Shown here: one piece after another, positions 1 through 6,875 of the stretch
Layout of the letters: every line of letters starts with the position of its first letter
Position numbering within the stretch: the stretch's first letter is position 1
Source: JBLNDG01 sp050261415
Lineage (GTDB): Bacteria > Bacillota > Clostridia > Lutisporales > Lutisporaceae
NCBI GenBank assembly: GCA_050261415.1
Contig: JBLNDG010000007.1
Location: 1-58,804 of the forward strand
DNA length: 58,804 nt
Direction of reading: 5' to 3'
The notes under the pieces: model-generated
Database searches by the model: none
What the model was told of the DNA's origin: nothing
The model's input: the letters and a program-made list of their open reading frames with translations, nothing else
Program-made: the position numbers and the translations under genes

Positions 1-293
1 AGCATTCCAATAACCCTCCCCAGGGGTTTGCCCAGTATGTCGCAGGAATATTCCGTCAGTGTCTTATCGGGGTACTTAAGGCCTAGAGTTATTAGTATAT
101 TAATGATAACTCCTGCGGTAACAGTTCCAATAATTACTGCAATCCAGGAATCCTGTTTCGCTTCCTGGGCTACAAAGGCTGGAAGAAATACATCAGCAGT
201 TGCGATTATTAAGGTTGTATTCAATAATGCAAATTGGAGAGCAGAAATTCTTCCCTTCTCCGGTGTTTGAGGGCTATCGGCTTTGTTGCTCAT
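1..293 (-). CDS. Spore germination permease, GerAB family (N-terminal part)
   Basis: The window opens inside a minus-strand gene; only the first 97 codons are present. The reading frame from the ATG at 293 is preceded by AGGAG at a normal distance. The peptide starts MSNKADSPQTPEKG and then runs ISALQFALLNTTLIIATADV, FLPAFVAQEAKQDSWIAVII and YPDKTLTEYSCDILGKPLG. This is the typical start of the GerAB/spore permease branch of the APC superfamily: a first membrane helix ending near FLP, the AxQDSWI segment, a second helix, then the PxKTLxEY segment. In the family this is the multi-pass inner-membrane subunit of a nutrient germinant receptor. The A and C subunits would be expected nearby but lie outside the window or elsewhere, so the germinant cannot be guessed. 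Confidence 0.85.
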   Translation of the reverse strand, partial: MSNKADSPQTPEKGRISALQFALLNTTLIIATADVFLPAFVAQEAKQDSWIAVIIGTVTAGVIINILITLGLKYPDKTLTEYSCDILGKPLGRVIGM

Positions 294-562
294 ATGGTCA
301 CTCCTGAATCTCTATAAATCCTTATCACAACAAATATTTATCAGAGTTTTATCTTTGTAATTAATATAGTATTACCTTTAAAATACTTAATATTCCAAGC
401 CGCCCATTTAGGCAGGAATGGGATTTTGCCTTTCTTGAATACTTTTGCTCCATATACTGAATAATAAACATAATGCATTAAAGCGCTTGCACTAAATATG
501 CCTGAATTTGATTTGCATGAATTCTACCCAATATCTTTAAGCGCATATAGGGAGGAAAAGTA
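294..562. other. Divergent intergenic region, gerAB-like / DUF116 gene
   Basis: This 269-base AT-rich gap lies between two genes transcribed away from each other, so it must hold two promoters. I could not identify a convincing sigma-A or sporulation-sigma promoter by eye on either strand. The only clear signals are the GGGAGGAAAAG ribosome binding site of the + strand gene (about 551-560) and the AGGAG of the minus-strand gene (about 299-303). Confidence 0.5.
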
Positions 563-1396
563 TTGAAAGGGGAAAAAATCTTTATTCTATTTGCAGTATT
601 GCTTATACTTTTATTATTGCTGCTGGCCGGTGCCGCTGCTGTCTTGTGGTCAGCAGATATGTTTTCAACATATAAAGGACTGCTGGTTGTTATTATTACT
701 ATATTGGTACTGTTCTCAGCATTTGTTGCCTTTACAGCAGGGTCGGTAATTTCTGCGAATAAAGAAGGCACAACAAGTAAATATTCAGGTTACCTTTTGA
801 AGCTAAGTATGGCAGTACTTATGCCCCTTTTTATTTTTCTGGCGGATGTATTAAGAGGGGATAAGGATTCTCTCAGGGAACTGTACATAAGGACTCATAA
901 CAGGGCTATACAATCAGGGGTCAATGGCCTGCAAGCCGGCAAACTGCTGGTACTGCTTCCGCACTGTATGCAAAACAGGGATTGCACCTGCAAAATTACA
1001 GAGAACCTAAATAACTGTAAAAGATGCGGGAACTGCAGGGTAGGAGAAATATCAACCATTCTGCATGGTTTACGAGTAAACGTAGCTGTAGCAAAGGGTG
1101 GAACCGCAGCCAGGAATATCGTAAAGGAACTAAAGCCTGATTGCATACTGGCTGTTGCATGTGAAAGGGAGCTGGTAAGCGGCATTGCAGATGTAAAAGG
1201 AATACCTGTAATAGGTCTTATAAACCAAAGACCTGACGGGTACTGCAGTAATACAACGGTAGATGTGGCACTGTTTAAAAATATTATACAAAAGTTATTG
1301 GGGGAAGAAAAAAATTTCTGTCACGCGTCCCCGGTCCCGAATCTTGATACTCTGAGCAAAACCTCTAAGAATTTACCGGATCCCCGGAATGCATAA
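563..1396 (+). CDS. DUF116 family membrane protein
   Basis: This 277-residue protein starts at a TTG just after a GGGAGGAAAAG ribosome binding site. Residues 5-30, 40-62 and about 80-97 are hydrophobic and look like three membrane helices. The cytosolic C-terminal half is the DUF116 domain: a cysteine cluster (LPHCMQNRDCTCK, then NCKRCGNCRVGEI), then VAKGGTAARNIVKE, ILAVACERELVSGI and PVIGLINQRPDGYCSNTTVD. The conserved cysteines suggest metal or Fe-S binding, but no biochemical role is established for the family. In many Firmicutes a DUF116 gene sits by the fmt/rsmB translation cluster; here it stands alone. The stop codon lies in the loop of a hairpin with arms CCCCGG and CCGGGG (1382-1402), which has no T-run. 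Confidence 0.85.
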   Translation: MKGEKIFILFAVLLILLLLLLAGAAAVLWSADMFSTYKGLLVVIITILVLFSAFVAFTAGSVISANKEGTTSKYSGYLLKLSMAVLMPLFIFLADVLRGDKDSLRELYIRTHNRAIQSGVNGLQAGKLLVLLPHCMQNRDCTCKITENLNNCKRCGNCRVGEISTILHGLRVNVAVAKGGTAARNIVKELKPDCILAVACERELVSGIADVKGIPVIGLINQRPDGYCSNTTVDVALFKNIIQKLLGEEKNFCHASPVPNLDTLSKTSKNLPDPRNA

Positions 1397-1432
1397 CCGG
1401 GGGTATTGGTACCTATTGCCTAACGCTCACAT
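1397..1432. repeat. Fragment resembling the right arm of repeat family C
   Basis: The text TATTGGTACCTATTGCCTAA downstream of the DUF116 gene matches the (CTATTGC)n right arm of the family C elements at 17.0, 18.8 and 52.5 kb. The left arm and core are missing, so it is either a decayed remnant or a chance match. Confidence 0.3.
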
Positions 1433-1485
1433 ATTATGTACTATTTATATATGCAACACTAATAATTTACTAAGGAGAGTTATAG

Positions 1486-1965
1486 ATGAGCTTTTATGTA
1501 CGAGTATTTTCACTGGCAGAGGATTTTCCATCACTATATGCAATTTGTGATGAGCTTCTGGAGGAAGGGTTTAAGTTCGCTACTGCACCGGGAAAAGGGG
1601 AATCGGAATTTGAGGAAAGCAATTGGAGAACAATAGTATTCCAGTATGATGAAAAATATGGCCAGATAGAGCTGGAAAGGAATACGAAGGATCAGGGCGA
1701 CAACTTGTTCAAGGAAGAGCAGGAGGAATTCCTGGAGCCGCTGAAAAAAATGCCCTACAGCAAGAAACAGAAGAAGGCCTTGGATATAGTAAAAAATATG
1801 CAGCAGATTTATGCTTTTGAGGTAGATGAAGATATAACTGAAGAGGGATGGGATTTTCTTGAGTGTATGTTGGATTTCTTATGCGATGCAACTGACGGCT
1901 ATGTGCAGGTGGACGAGGAAGGCATATATGACAAAGACGGCGGATTGCTTGTAGAAATGGAATAG
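1486..1965 (+). CDS. Acidic hypothetical protein, 159 aa
   Basis: I do not recognise this protein. It begins at an ATG after the ribosome binding site AAGGAGAG and has no signal peptide or membrane segment. It is strongly acidic, rich in Glu and Asp. The N-terminus (MSFYVRVFSLAEDFPSLYAI) looks like an alpha/beta fold in which the first strand is followed by a helix. Residues 38-66 (ESNWRTIVFQYDEKYGQIEL) may be a beta pair, and the C-terminal third, about residues 118-159, is a helix followed by a DGYVQVDEEGIYDKDGGLL hairpin. The Ile/Glu-rich composition and clean ribosome binding site support a real soluble protein. It is followed by a non-coding structured region rather than by an operon partner. 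Confidence 0.75.
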   Translation: MSFYVRVFSLAEDFPSLYAICDELLEEGFKFATAPGKGESEFEESNWRTIVFQYDEKYGQIELERNTKDQGDNLFKEEQEEFLEPLKKMPYSKKQKKALDIVKNMQQIYAFEVDEDITEEGWDFLECMLDFLCDATDGYVQVDEEGIYDKDGGLLVEME

Positions 1966-2010
1966 AAATTAACCGAATGGTATGAATACCGAAGCATATT
2001 TATGAATTTG

Positions 2011-2149
2011 ACAGGTCTAATGTTCTGCTTTCGAAAAATTCTAACGGCGTTAAACGGTCATCCGTGACCTACGCTGCGCTGTAACGCTTAGGCTGGCATC
2101 CGTGCCAGCTTCACGTGATTTTTTAGCGAAAGTAGATTCAAAGACCTGT
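2011..2149. ncRNA. Candidate structured RNA, multi-branch hairpin
   Basis: No open frame is found here, but the bases nest into a clean fold. ACAGGTCT (2011-2018) pairs with AGACCTGT (2142-2149). CTGCTTTCG (2025-2033) pairs with CGAAAGTAG (2127-2135, one G-T). Inside, GCGTTA (2047-2052) pairs with TAACGC (2082-2087), enclosing GGTCA-TCCG-TGACC (2056-2069). A fourth stem, GCTGGCA-TCCG-TGCCAGC, lies at 2092-2109. Both inner hairpins carry the same TCCG tetraloop. The palindromic stems make the strand undecidable. This could be a non-coding RNA, the transcribed tail of the upstream gene, or a palindromic mobile remnant. I do not recognise a known RNA family. Confidence 0.45.
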
Positions 2150-2220
2150 TGCCAAACTGCATAAAGAATGCCCTGTTATACATACCATTTGCTTCTAAAG
2201 CCACTTAAGTAACGAAAGCA

Positions 2221-2421
2221 GCCATGCTATAGATAGGCATCTTATAGAAAGATTGCTAATGGAACTTAGAGAAGAATCCTTAGAAACAACCGTGAGCGAA
2301 ACACGAGGTTGAGCTAGCTTTTCGGGGCTCGGAGCCCCTTTCTTTAGTGGTCACGTTTTTCTTAGGATTCTGAGCTTAGTCTCCATTAAGATTTCTATAC
2401 CAATGCCTAACTATACATGGC
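2221..2421. ncRNA. Candidate structured RNA, about 60-base-arm imperfect hairpin
   Basis: Two arms facing each other form a long interrupted helix. GCCATGcTATA (2221-2231) pairs with TATACATGGC (2412-2421). TAGGCAT pairs with ATGCCTA, TATAGAAA (2243-2250) with TTTCTATA (2392-2399), TAATGGA with TCCATTA, and AGAATCCT with AGGATTCT, all separated by small internal loops. The roughly 80-base apex contains its own hairpin GGGGCT-CGG-AGCCCC (about 2324-2338). The right end lies 10 bases from the 3' end of the convergent DUF2935 gene. The shape recalls long-hairpin regulatory RNAs or a palindromic insertion; I cannot assign it to a known family such as 6S, SRP, tmRNA or RNase P RNA. CGAAAGCAG (2213-2221) is an alternative partner for CTGCTTTCG in the preceding element. 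Confidence 0.45.
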
Positions 2422-2430
2422 CGCTCCGAT

Positions 2431-3219
2431 CTATTCCTTAAGTTCGGGGTGTGCTTCCTTGAGCTTGTTGATGTAGTAATGCTCCTCCCGTATCATATGG
2501 TCCGGTATCAGCGGTATAAGCTCGCTCAGTACTTTCTTCTCTTCTACAAGTTCTTTTATCATATCCAGGTATGTTAAGAAGGCCTTTATTTTGCACATGT
2601 TCTGTTCATTGAGGAAGGCAACTGCAGGTATATCCTTATATGCAGGCCTCAGCATCTTTTTTAACTCATAGCTCTTAATGAATAAATCCTGAAAGTCTGT
2701 TTCAAACCCTTCTGCTCTTTTTGAAAGTTCCTTTTCCGTTTCGTCCAGGGAGCATTTTATCAATGCTGCATGTGCTGCGGCATCGGATATCCAAAGCTTG
2801 TTCTGGTGCATCGCATGCCTCACACGATCCGGTTCCAATTCGGCTTTTATCTGCTCAAGCTGCCTGATGAATTCGGAACCTTCCCTTATCATATGCTCCA
2901 AAAGGTCAGGGGACATATTCAGTATTACGTCATAGACCAATTTTCTATCCAGCAGATGCTGCTGATAGCCTACAAATTCAAAAGCGAGGCTGTGGGATTC
3001 ATCGTTTATTTCTTCCATTTCACCCTCACTGATTTGATCCCTGGAGCTCCGGACCTTTTCATACTGCTCTCCTAGTTTCTCTAAGAACATTTGAGTTTCT
3101 GCAATATCCGCTTTTTCGGTATGAGAAAAATAAGTCAGCATAAACCTGGAGTGGTCTTGGAGTATCTGAAGCCAAAATGTATTTTCATAGATTGACCGAC
3201 GGATGAATTCTTTGTCCAT
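2431..3219 (-). CDS. DUF2935 family protein (ferritin-like helical)
   Basis: This 262-residue, fully alpha-helical protein reads like two tandem helical-bundle units. The first begins YENTFWLQILQDHSRFML (residues 10-27) with His and Glu in helical spacing. The second begins NKLWISDAAAHAALIKCSLD (about 140) and ends near the C-terminus with HMIREEHYYINKL. These His/Glu positions resemble the metal-ligand pattern of ferritin-like folds, which fits the Firmicutes family DUF2935, whose function is not known. The ATG is preceded by GGGGGAAT. It is followed on the same strand by nothing until the structured region at 2221-2421. Neighbouring minus-strand genes encode other small His/Glu-rich helical coat-like proteins, so a sporulation link is possible but inferred. 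Confidence 0.85.
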   Translation of the reverse strand: MDKEFIRRSIYENTFWLQILQDHSRFMLTYFSHTEKADIAETQMFLEKLGEQYEKVRSSRDQISEGEMEEINDESHSLAFEFVGYQQHLLDRKLVYDVILNMSPDLLEHMIREGSEFIRQLEQIKAELEPDRVRHAMHQNKLWISDAAAHAALIKCSLDETEKELSKRAEGFETDFQDLFIKSYELKKMLRPAYKDIPAVAFLNEQNMCKIKAFLTYLDMIKELVEEKKVLSELIPLIPDHMIREEHYYINKLKEAHPELKE

Positions 3220-3331
3220 ATTTCTGATTCCCCCTAAATGAAATGATAATCCTGAAAATCAAAGCTTACTGTTTTCTCACTTTTAACCCGTTTCTGTATA
3301 TATATATTTAATCCTGAACGTATTTTGCAAG

Positions 3332-3372
3332 TACAAAAAAATAAGCTTTGGGGGAGCGCCCCCAAAGCTTAC
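3332..3372 (-). terminator. Terminator of the coat-protein gene pair
   Basis: TAAGCTTTGGGGG (3342-3354) and CCCCCAAAGCTTA (3359-3371) form a perfect 13-base-pair stem with a four-base loop. On the minus strand it is followed by TTTTTTT. It closes the 3938-3439 transcription unit. Confidence 0.9.
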
Positions 3373-3438
3373 AGCTGGCAGCAATTAACATAAGTGAATC
3401 AAAAAAAACAGGCCTGCTACTGCGCTCATGCATATACC

Positions 3439-3714
3439 CTATAGTTGGCTTCTGAGCTGGTTGTATTTGTCTTTAGTGCTGGTCACGTCCTGATCCGGAG
3501 CATCTTTGGTCTGGTACCATCCTTGCTTCTTCATGGTATCAAAAAGATTGTACTGTATCGTATGTGTGTCTGTAAGAGAATCAGTAAGGGTTTGCCTTAG
3601 GTTTTTGCATGACGCTTCAGTAATACCTGTGTTGTATGAGGAAGCTATCTGTTTTTCCATAGTAAGCAAATCATTTAAAATATCCTGTTCAGATAAAGTT
3701 GCTTTATTATTCAT
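3439..3714 (-). CDS. Spore coat protein, CotF-like
   Basis: This 91-residue helical protein has the features of the Coat F domain: an N-terminal SEQDILNDLLTMEKQIASSY helix and the diagnostic C-terminal TMKKQGWYQTKDAPDQD segment followed by a short helix. In known members this domain belongs to coat proteins laid down on the developing spore by the mother cell, and some members resemble ferritin-like helical hairpins. The start ATG has TAAGGAGG about seven bases upstream. It lies 14 bases downstream of another small helical gene on the same strand and is closed by a strong terminator, so the two form an operon. Many clostridial genomes carry several such paralogues. Confidence 0.85.
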   Translation of the reverse strand: MNNKATLSEQDILNDLLTMEKQIASSYNTGITEASCKNLRQTLTDSLTDTHTIQYNLFDTMKKQGWYQTKDAPDQDVTSTKDKYNQLRSQL

Positions 3715-3728
3715 TTCAATCCTCCTTA

Positions 3729-3938
3729 TTAGCTGTGGGAATTCAAGTAATTTAAAAGATCGTCATAATGCTTTTTATGCCTCTGCGCACCTTGGTTGCA
3801 TATGTCTATAAGCTCCTGGGTGGTGCACATCTGTGCAGCCTGCTTATATTTCTTGACAGCAAGGGCTTCATGATTGAGCTGGTCGTCCACTATAGAAAGG
3901 TTTTTTGCCTCAATTTGCGGGTTATTGTTCGTAGGCAT
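3729..3938 (-). CDS. Small helical coat-associated protein, 69 aa
   Basis: This protein starts MPTNNNPQIEAKNLSIVDDQ; this ATG was chosen over an upstream in-frame TTG because AAAGGAGG lies six bases before it and overlaps the longer version. Residues 20-68 form a helical hairpin, with LNHEALAVKKYKQAAQMC and HKKHYDDLLNYLNSH carrying Glu and His in positions resembling a mini-ferritin or rubrerythrin-like motif. This type is commonly found next to CotF-like genes in Clostridia. It is the first gene of a two-gene unit with the CotF-like protein. A role in the spore coat is inferred from context; metal binding is possible but not shown. Confidence 0.75.
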   Translation of the reverse strand: MPTNNNPQIEAKNLSIVDDQLNHEALAVKKYKQAAQMCTTQELIDICNQGAQRHKKHYDDLLNYLNSHS

Positions 3939-4045
3939 TGATGTTCCTCCTTTATTCAAATTACTTTATTTTTACTACTCCTTTAGTATTTGCATTGTTA
4001 TTCAAAATAAAGCCTGCTGATTTTGGTATTGATGTAATTTTTTTC

Positions 4046-4067
4046 GTAAATATTATATAATATTTAC
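4046..4067. promoter_or_regulatory. 22-base perfect AT palindrome in divergent promoter region
   Basis: The bases 4046-4067 (GTAAATATTA followed by its mirror half) read the same on both strands. The palindrome lies between the coat gene pair (minus, start 3938) and the aminotransferase gene (+, start 4092), and includes a TATAAT-like hexamer on each strand. It could be a shared operator or overlapping -10 regions of divergent promoters. Confidence 0.4.
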
Positions 4068-4091
4068 AAGTAACGCAGTGGAGGGGATAAA

Positions 4092-5291
4092 ATGGATGAA
4101 TTATTCTCAATGGTTGCAAAGCATGTCAATAGGGTGCACGTGGAGGACAAGATATTCGCTGCAAGCAGAGAAGCTGGAAATGCAGCAGTTCAATACGGGA
4201 AAGAAAATGTTGTAAATGCAACGGTTGGATCAATATTGAATGATGAAGAAAAGCTTGCTGTTCTGCCCGGAGTGATGGAAGTGCTGCGGGATATACCCGA
4301 TGAAGAATTCTCTGCTTATGCCCCTATAGCAGGAACCCCTGATTTTTTGGAAGCCGCAATAGAGGCAGCTTTCAGGGATAATAGGCCGGATGCGTACATC
4401 AAGGCAGTTGCAACTCCCGGGGGTACCGGTTCTATAAGGCATACAATATGGAACTATTCCGATATTGGAGACACCATATTGACTGCGGATTGGTTCTGGG
4501 GACCATATAAAACGCTTGCCGAGGAGAACCTGAGGAAGCTATCAACCTTTGCTTTCTTTGACGATGCTAAACGTTTCAACCTTAATTCATTTGAGCTAAA
4601 GGTTAAAGAACTTCTGAACAGGCAGGACAGTCTCGTAATACTGCTGAACTCTCCGGCTCAGAATCCTACTGGCTTTGCTCTCTCTGACTCCGAGTGGCAG
4701 CAGGTATTTTCCGTAATAAAGAATGCAGCAGTTGATAAGAGTAAGAAAATAACCCTTCTTTGTGATATAGCATATATCGACTATGCAGGCGACTCAAACT
4801 TGACAAGAAATTTCATGAAGCTTTTTTCCGGGTTTCCGGTCAATGTGCTTGCTGTGGTAGCCTTCAGCATATCAAAGAGCCTTACTATGTACGGACTTCG
4901 TACAGGTGCGGCAATATGTACAACTTCAAGTAAAGAAGTAGCGCAAGAATTTATCAACGTTTGTGAAACATCCAACAGGGGAACCTGGTCCAATGGGACG
5001 AGGTGCGGTATGAAGCTGCTTTCACTGATAATGAAGGATAAAGAACTGCGCACAAGGATTGAAAGTGAAAGGGAAGAACTGAGGAAGCTTCTGGATAACA
5101 GAGCCCGTATATTCATAGGTGAAGCGGCAAAAGAAGGCTTGGATATATGCCCATACAAAGCGGGCTTTTTTGTGACGATACCTGCAAACAAGCCTGAAGA
5201 AATCTGCAATCAGCTTAAAAAAGAAAATATTTTTGCAGTACCTCTTGCAAGGGGTATACGGTTTGCCATATGCTCCGTACCGGCATACTAG
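4092..5291 (+). CDS. PLP-dependent aminotransferase, class I/II
   Basis: This 399-residue, fold-type I aminotransferase probably moves an amino group between an aromatic or aliphatic amino acid and a 2-oxo acid in the cytosol. Visible family features are the substrate-side loop AYAPIAGTPDFLEAAIEAAF (about 75-95), the cofactor region ATPGGTGSIRHTI, the LNSPAQNPTGFALSD segment (the N-P-T-G that contacts the cofactor), CDIAYIDYAG with the Asp and Tyr that hold pyridoxal phosphate, and Lys262 in AFSISKSLTMYGLRTGA as the Schiff-base lysine. The C-terminal RFAICSV supplies the carboxylate-binding Arg. The start ATG follows GGAGGGG. The exact substrate cannot be read from sequence. It stands alone between divergent and unrelated genes. 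Confidence 0.88.
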   Translation: MDELFSMVAKHVNRVHVEDKIFAASREAGNAAVQYGKENVVNATVGSILNDEEKLAVLPGVMEVLRDIPDEEFSAYAPIAGTPDFLEAAIEAAFRDNRPDAYIKAVATPGGTGSIRHTIWNYSDIGDTILTADWFWGPYKTLAEENLRKLSTFAFFDDAKRFNLNSFELKVKELLNRQDSLVILLNSPAQNPTGFALSDSEWQQVFSVIKNAAVDKSKKITLLCDIAYIDYAGDSNLTRNFMKLFSGFPVNVLAVVAFSISKSLTMYGLRTGAAICTTSSKEVAQEFINVCETSNRGTWSNGTRCGMKLLSLIMKDKELRTRIESEREELRKLLDNRARIFIGEAAKEGLDICPYKAGFFVTIPANKPEEICNQLKKENIFAVPLARGIRFAICSVPAY

Positions 5292-5407
5292 ATGAGTGGA
5301 ATAGCAGCAAAAATCAAGAGAGCACAGTATAAATAAAATAGACTTGCACCATACACCGTTATTATCATATTACTGTATTGTGTCACTAAATTATGGGGGG
5401 TAATCAA

Positions 5408-5926
5408 ATGGGCGACAGGGTGAAATGCCCGAGGATGATGATGTATGGACTGCCAATGATGCAAGGAATGAACATGCCAAATATGATGAATATGCCAAAT
5501 ATGATGCAAATGCCAATGACGGAAGGTATGGAAATGAAGCACCATTATGAGGATGAAGAGGATGACAGGTATTTCATGGATATGTATCCTGAAGTAGTCA
5601 AGCGCATGACGAAGTTTGTTGGCCCTGTAGTCGACAGGATGGAGCAGAAGGGTAAAATGATCCATGAGAACTATCCTGACAAAGAAATGATAAGGACTAT
5701 GACTGAGGATGCATACAAAGCAATGACGAAGGAAATACCTGATATGGCTGAGGAAGGGGAAAGCAGGCAGTATCTGGGCCCAGGGCTGGTACGGGGTCTT
5801 CTGGGAGTGCTCTTGTTGAATGAGCTGTTCAGGCGGAGAAGAAGGTTCAGAAGAAGGCACTTATACGGACCGTCATATGGCGGATACAGGGATGAAGAAG
5901 ATGATGACTATTATTATGATGATTGA
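5408..5926 (+). CDS. Met-rich N-terminus, acidic C-terminus hypothetical protein
   Basis: This 172-residue protein is of unknown function. The ATG at 5408 was chosen because GGGGGG lies seven bases upstream; an earlier ATG at 5393 would put that site inside the gene. Residues 8-45 repeat Met-rich units (MQGMNMPNMMNMPNMMQMPM), giving potential soft-metal ligands. The centre (about 60-120) is helical and charged. Next come a short hydrophobic helix (LVRGLLGVLLLNELF), an Arg-rich stretch (RRRRRFRRRH), and a Tyr/Gly/Asp tail ending DEEDDDYYYDD. A second Met-rich, Tyr-tailed protein is encoded at 37438. Such compositions are common among spore coat and cortex-associated proteins, so a coat or metal-binding role is plausible but inferred. 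Confidence 0.75.
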   Translation: MGDRVKCPRMMMYGLPMMQGMNMPNMMNMPNMMQMPMTEGMEMKHHYEDEEDDRYFMDMYPEVVKRMTKFVGPVVDRMEQKGKMIHENYPDKEMIRTMTEDAYKAMTKEIPDMAEEGESRQYLGPGLVRGLLGVLLLNELFRRRRRFRRRHLYGPSYGGYRDEEDDDYYYDD

Positions 5927-5944
5927 TATGAACCAATGAATCAA

Positions 5945-5970
5945 TAAAGCCGACTTAAGTCGGCTTTACT
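5945..5970. terminator. Bidirectional terminator between convergent genes
   Basis: AAAGCCGACTT (5946-5956) and AAGTCGGCTTT (5957-5967) form a perfect palindrome with short A/T flanks on both sides. It follows the Met-rich gene on the + strand and overlaps the last codons and stop of the yigZ gene on the minus strand. Confidence 0.8.
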
Positions 5971-6614
5971 ATTTCATTAGTTGCTTCGTCTATTTTGAGC
6001 ATTTCGTCACCTGCATAGCTTACTATGGCACTGCCATTGGTCCACTGGGCCAAATCAGCAGTAAGACTGTCCCCCTGTGCGGCTTCAGTAAGCAGCCGCA
6101 GCTTGACAACCTCCAGATAATCAGCGGCTTCGATGATATAATTGCTTTTCTGTATTTCATACTGCAGCTTGCTTAAAAAGCTGTAATCAATTGTGATATC
6201 GTAGACGGAGAAGGGCTGTACCTTAACAGTTCCTGCGGCTTTTACACCGTTTGCCGCACCTTCCGTATATGCTCTTATAAGCCCGCCTGCACCAAGCATT
6301 ATCCCTCCGAAATACCTGGTTACTATAATTATGGAGTTTGTAATGCCTTCTTTTTTCATTACCTCAAGTATCGGAACACCGGCAGTCCCCGAAGGTTCGC
6401 CGTCATCGCTGGAACGCTGGATATTCATTGATTCACCTAATACATAGGCATAGCAATTGTGAGTGGCATCGTAGTGTTTTTTACGGATACTGCTTAAGAA
6501 CGATAAAGCCTCATCCTCTGTGTATACAGGCTGTGCATAGGATATGAATTTGGATTTCTTTTCAATAAAGTATGTATCTGCATAAGCTTTTAACATCCTG
6601 TAGCTTTTTCCCAT
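5955..6614 (-). CDS. yigZ: YigZ/IMPACT family protein
   Basis: This 219-residue protein has the usual family length and two-domain layout. The N-terminal IMPACT domain (about 1-130) shows KKSKFISYAQPV, ATHNCYAYVLG, the highly conserved SSDDGEPSGTAGVPIL and the VTRYFGGIMLGAGGLIRAYT segment. The C-terminal domain (about 135-205) is the small ferredoxin-like DUF1949 domain. Family members are soluble and related to eukaryotic IMPACT, which regulates Gcn2; the bacterial role is not settled, though RNA or ribosome contact has been proposed. The Gly-rich LGAGGLIRAYTEGA stretch is intact. The gene stands alone on the minus strand and shares its terminator palindrome with the convergent gene. Confidence 0.92.
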   Translation of the reverse strand: MGKSYRMLKAYADTYFIEKKSKFISYAQPVYTEDEALSFLSSIRKKHYDATHNCYAYVLGESMNIQRSSDDGEPSGTAGVPILEVMKKEGITNSIIIVTRYFGGIMLGAGGLIRAYTEGAANGVKAAGTVKVQPFSVYDITIDYSFLSKLQYEIQKSNYIIEAADYLEVVKLRLLTEAAQGDSLTADLAQWTNGSAIVSYAGDEMLKIDEATNEIVKPT

Positions 6615-6721
6615 TTTATCACCTTACAAATAATATATCTTTAATTATACAATATAAACATAAATGCTGCTATTTATATAATTCTAAAAGCAGGTTTTAA
6701 TATGACAAGATCAGGGTAGAA

Positions 6722-6835
6722 TAAAAAAGGCTTCTATATATAGCATCTTAACGATCAAGGAAGCCTTTTATGAAATGCATTTAACGGAAAGTGTTACATT
6801 AAGGAAATTTATACTTTCCTATGCATTATAAAAAA
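6722..6835 (+). repeat. Repeat family B, copy 1 (two hairpins)
   Basis: Hairpin 1 is AAAAGGCTTC (6725-6734) with GAAGCCTTTT (6760-6769), a perfect ten-base-pair stem. Hairpin 2 is AATGCAT (6774-6780) with ATGCATT (6821-6827), continued by GGAAAGTGT (6786-6794) with ATACTTTCC (6811-6819). The reverse-strand copy at 41921-42030 differs at only three positions over the last 76 bases. Confidence 0.8.
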
Positions 6836-6875
6836 ATAATTGTATTTAAAGCAGCATGGATAAATGGAGGTAAGC

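Noticed and set aside
28..270. 80-residue open frame on the + strand at the window start
   Set aside because: It lies opposite the GerAB-like N-terminus, which has a start, a binding site and clear family sequence.
2008..2036. Promoter at TTGACA 2008-2013
   Set aside because: No -10 box at 16-18 bases, and the hexamer is part of the closing helix of the structured element.
2000..2430. Known large RNAs (RNase P RNA, tmRNA, SRP RNA, 6S RNA)
   Set aside because: None of the conserved core sequences of these RNAs could be found, and the fold differs; 6S-like shape remains only a loose resemblance.
5288..5860. His-rich 190-residue open frame on the minus strand
   Set aside because: It is the complement of the Met-rich gene at 5408: Met codons (ATG) read as His (CAT) on the other strand. 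There is no ribosome binding site and the + strand gene has a clear one.
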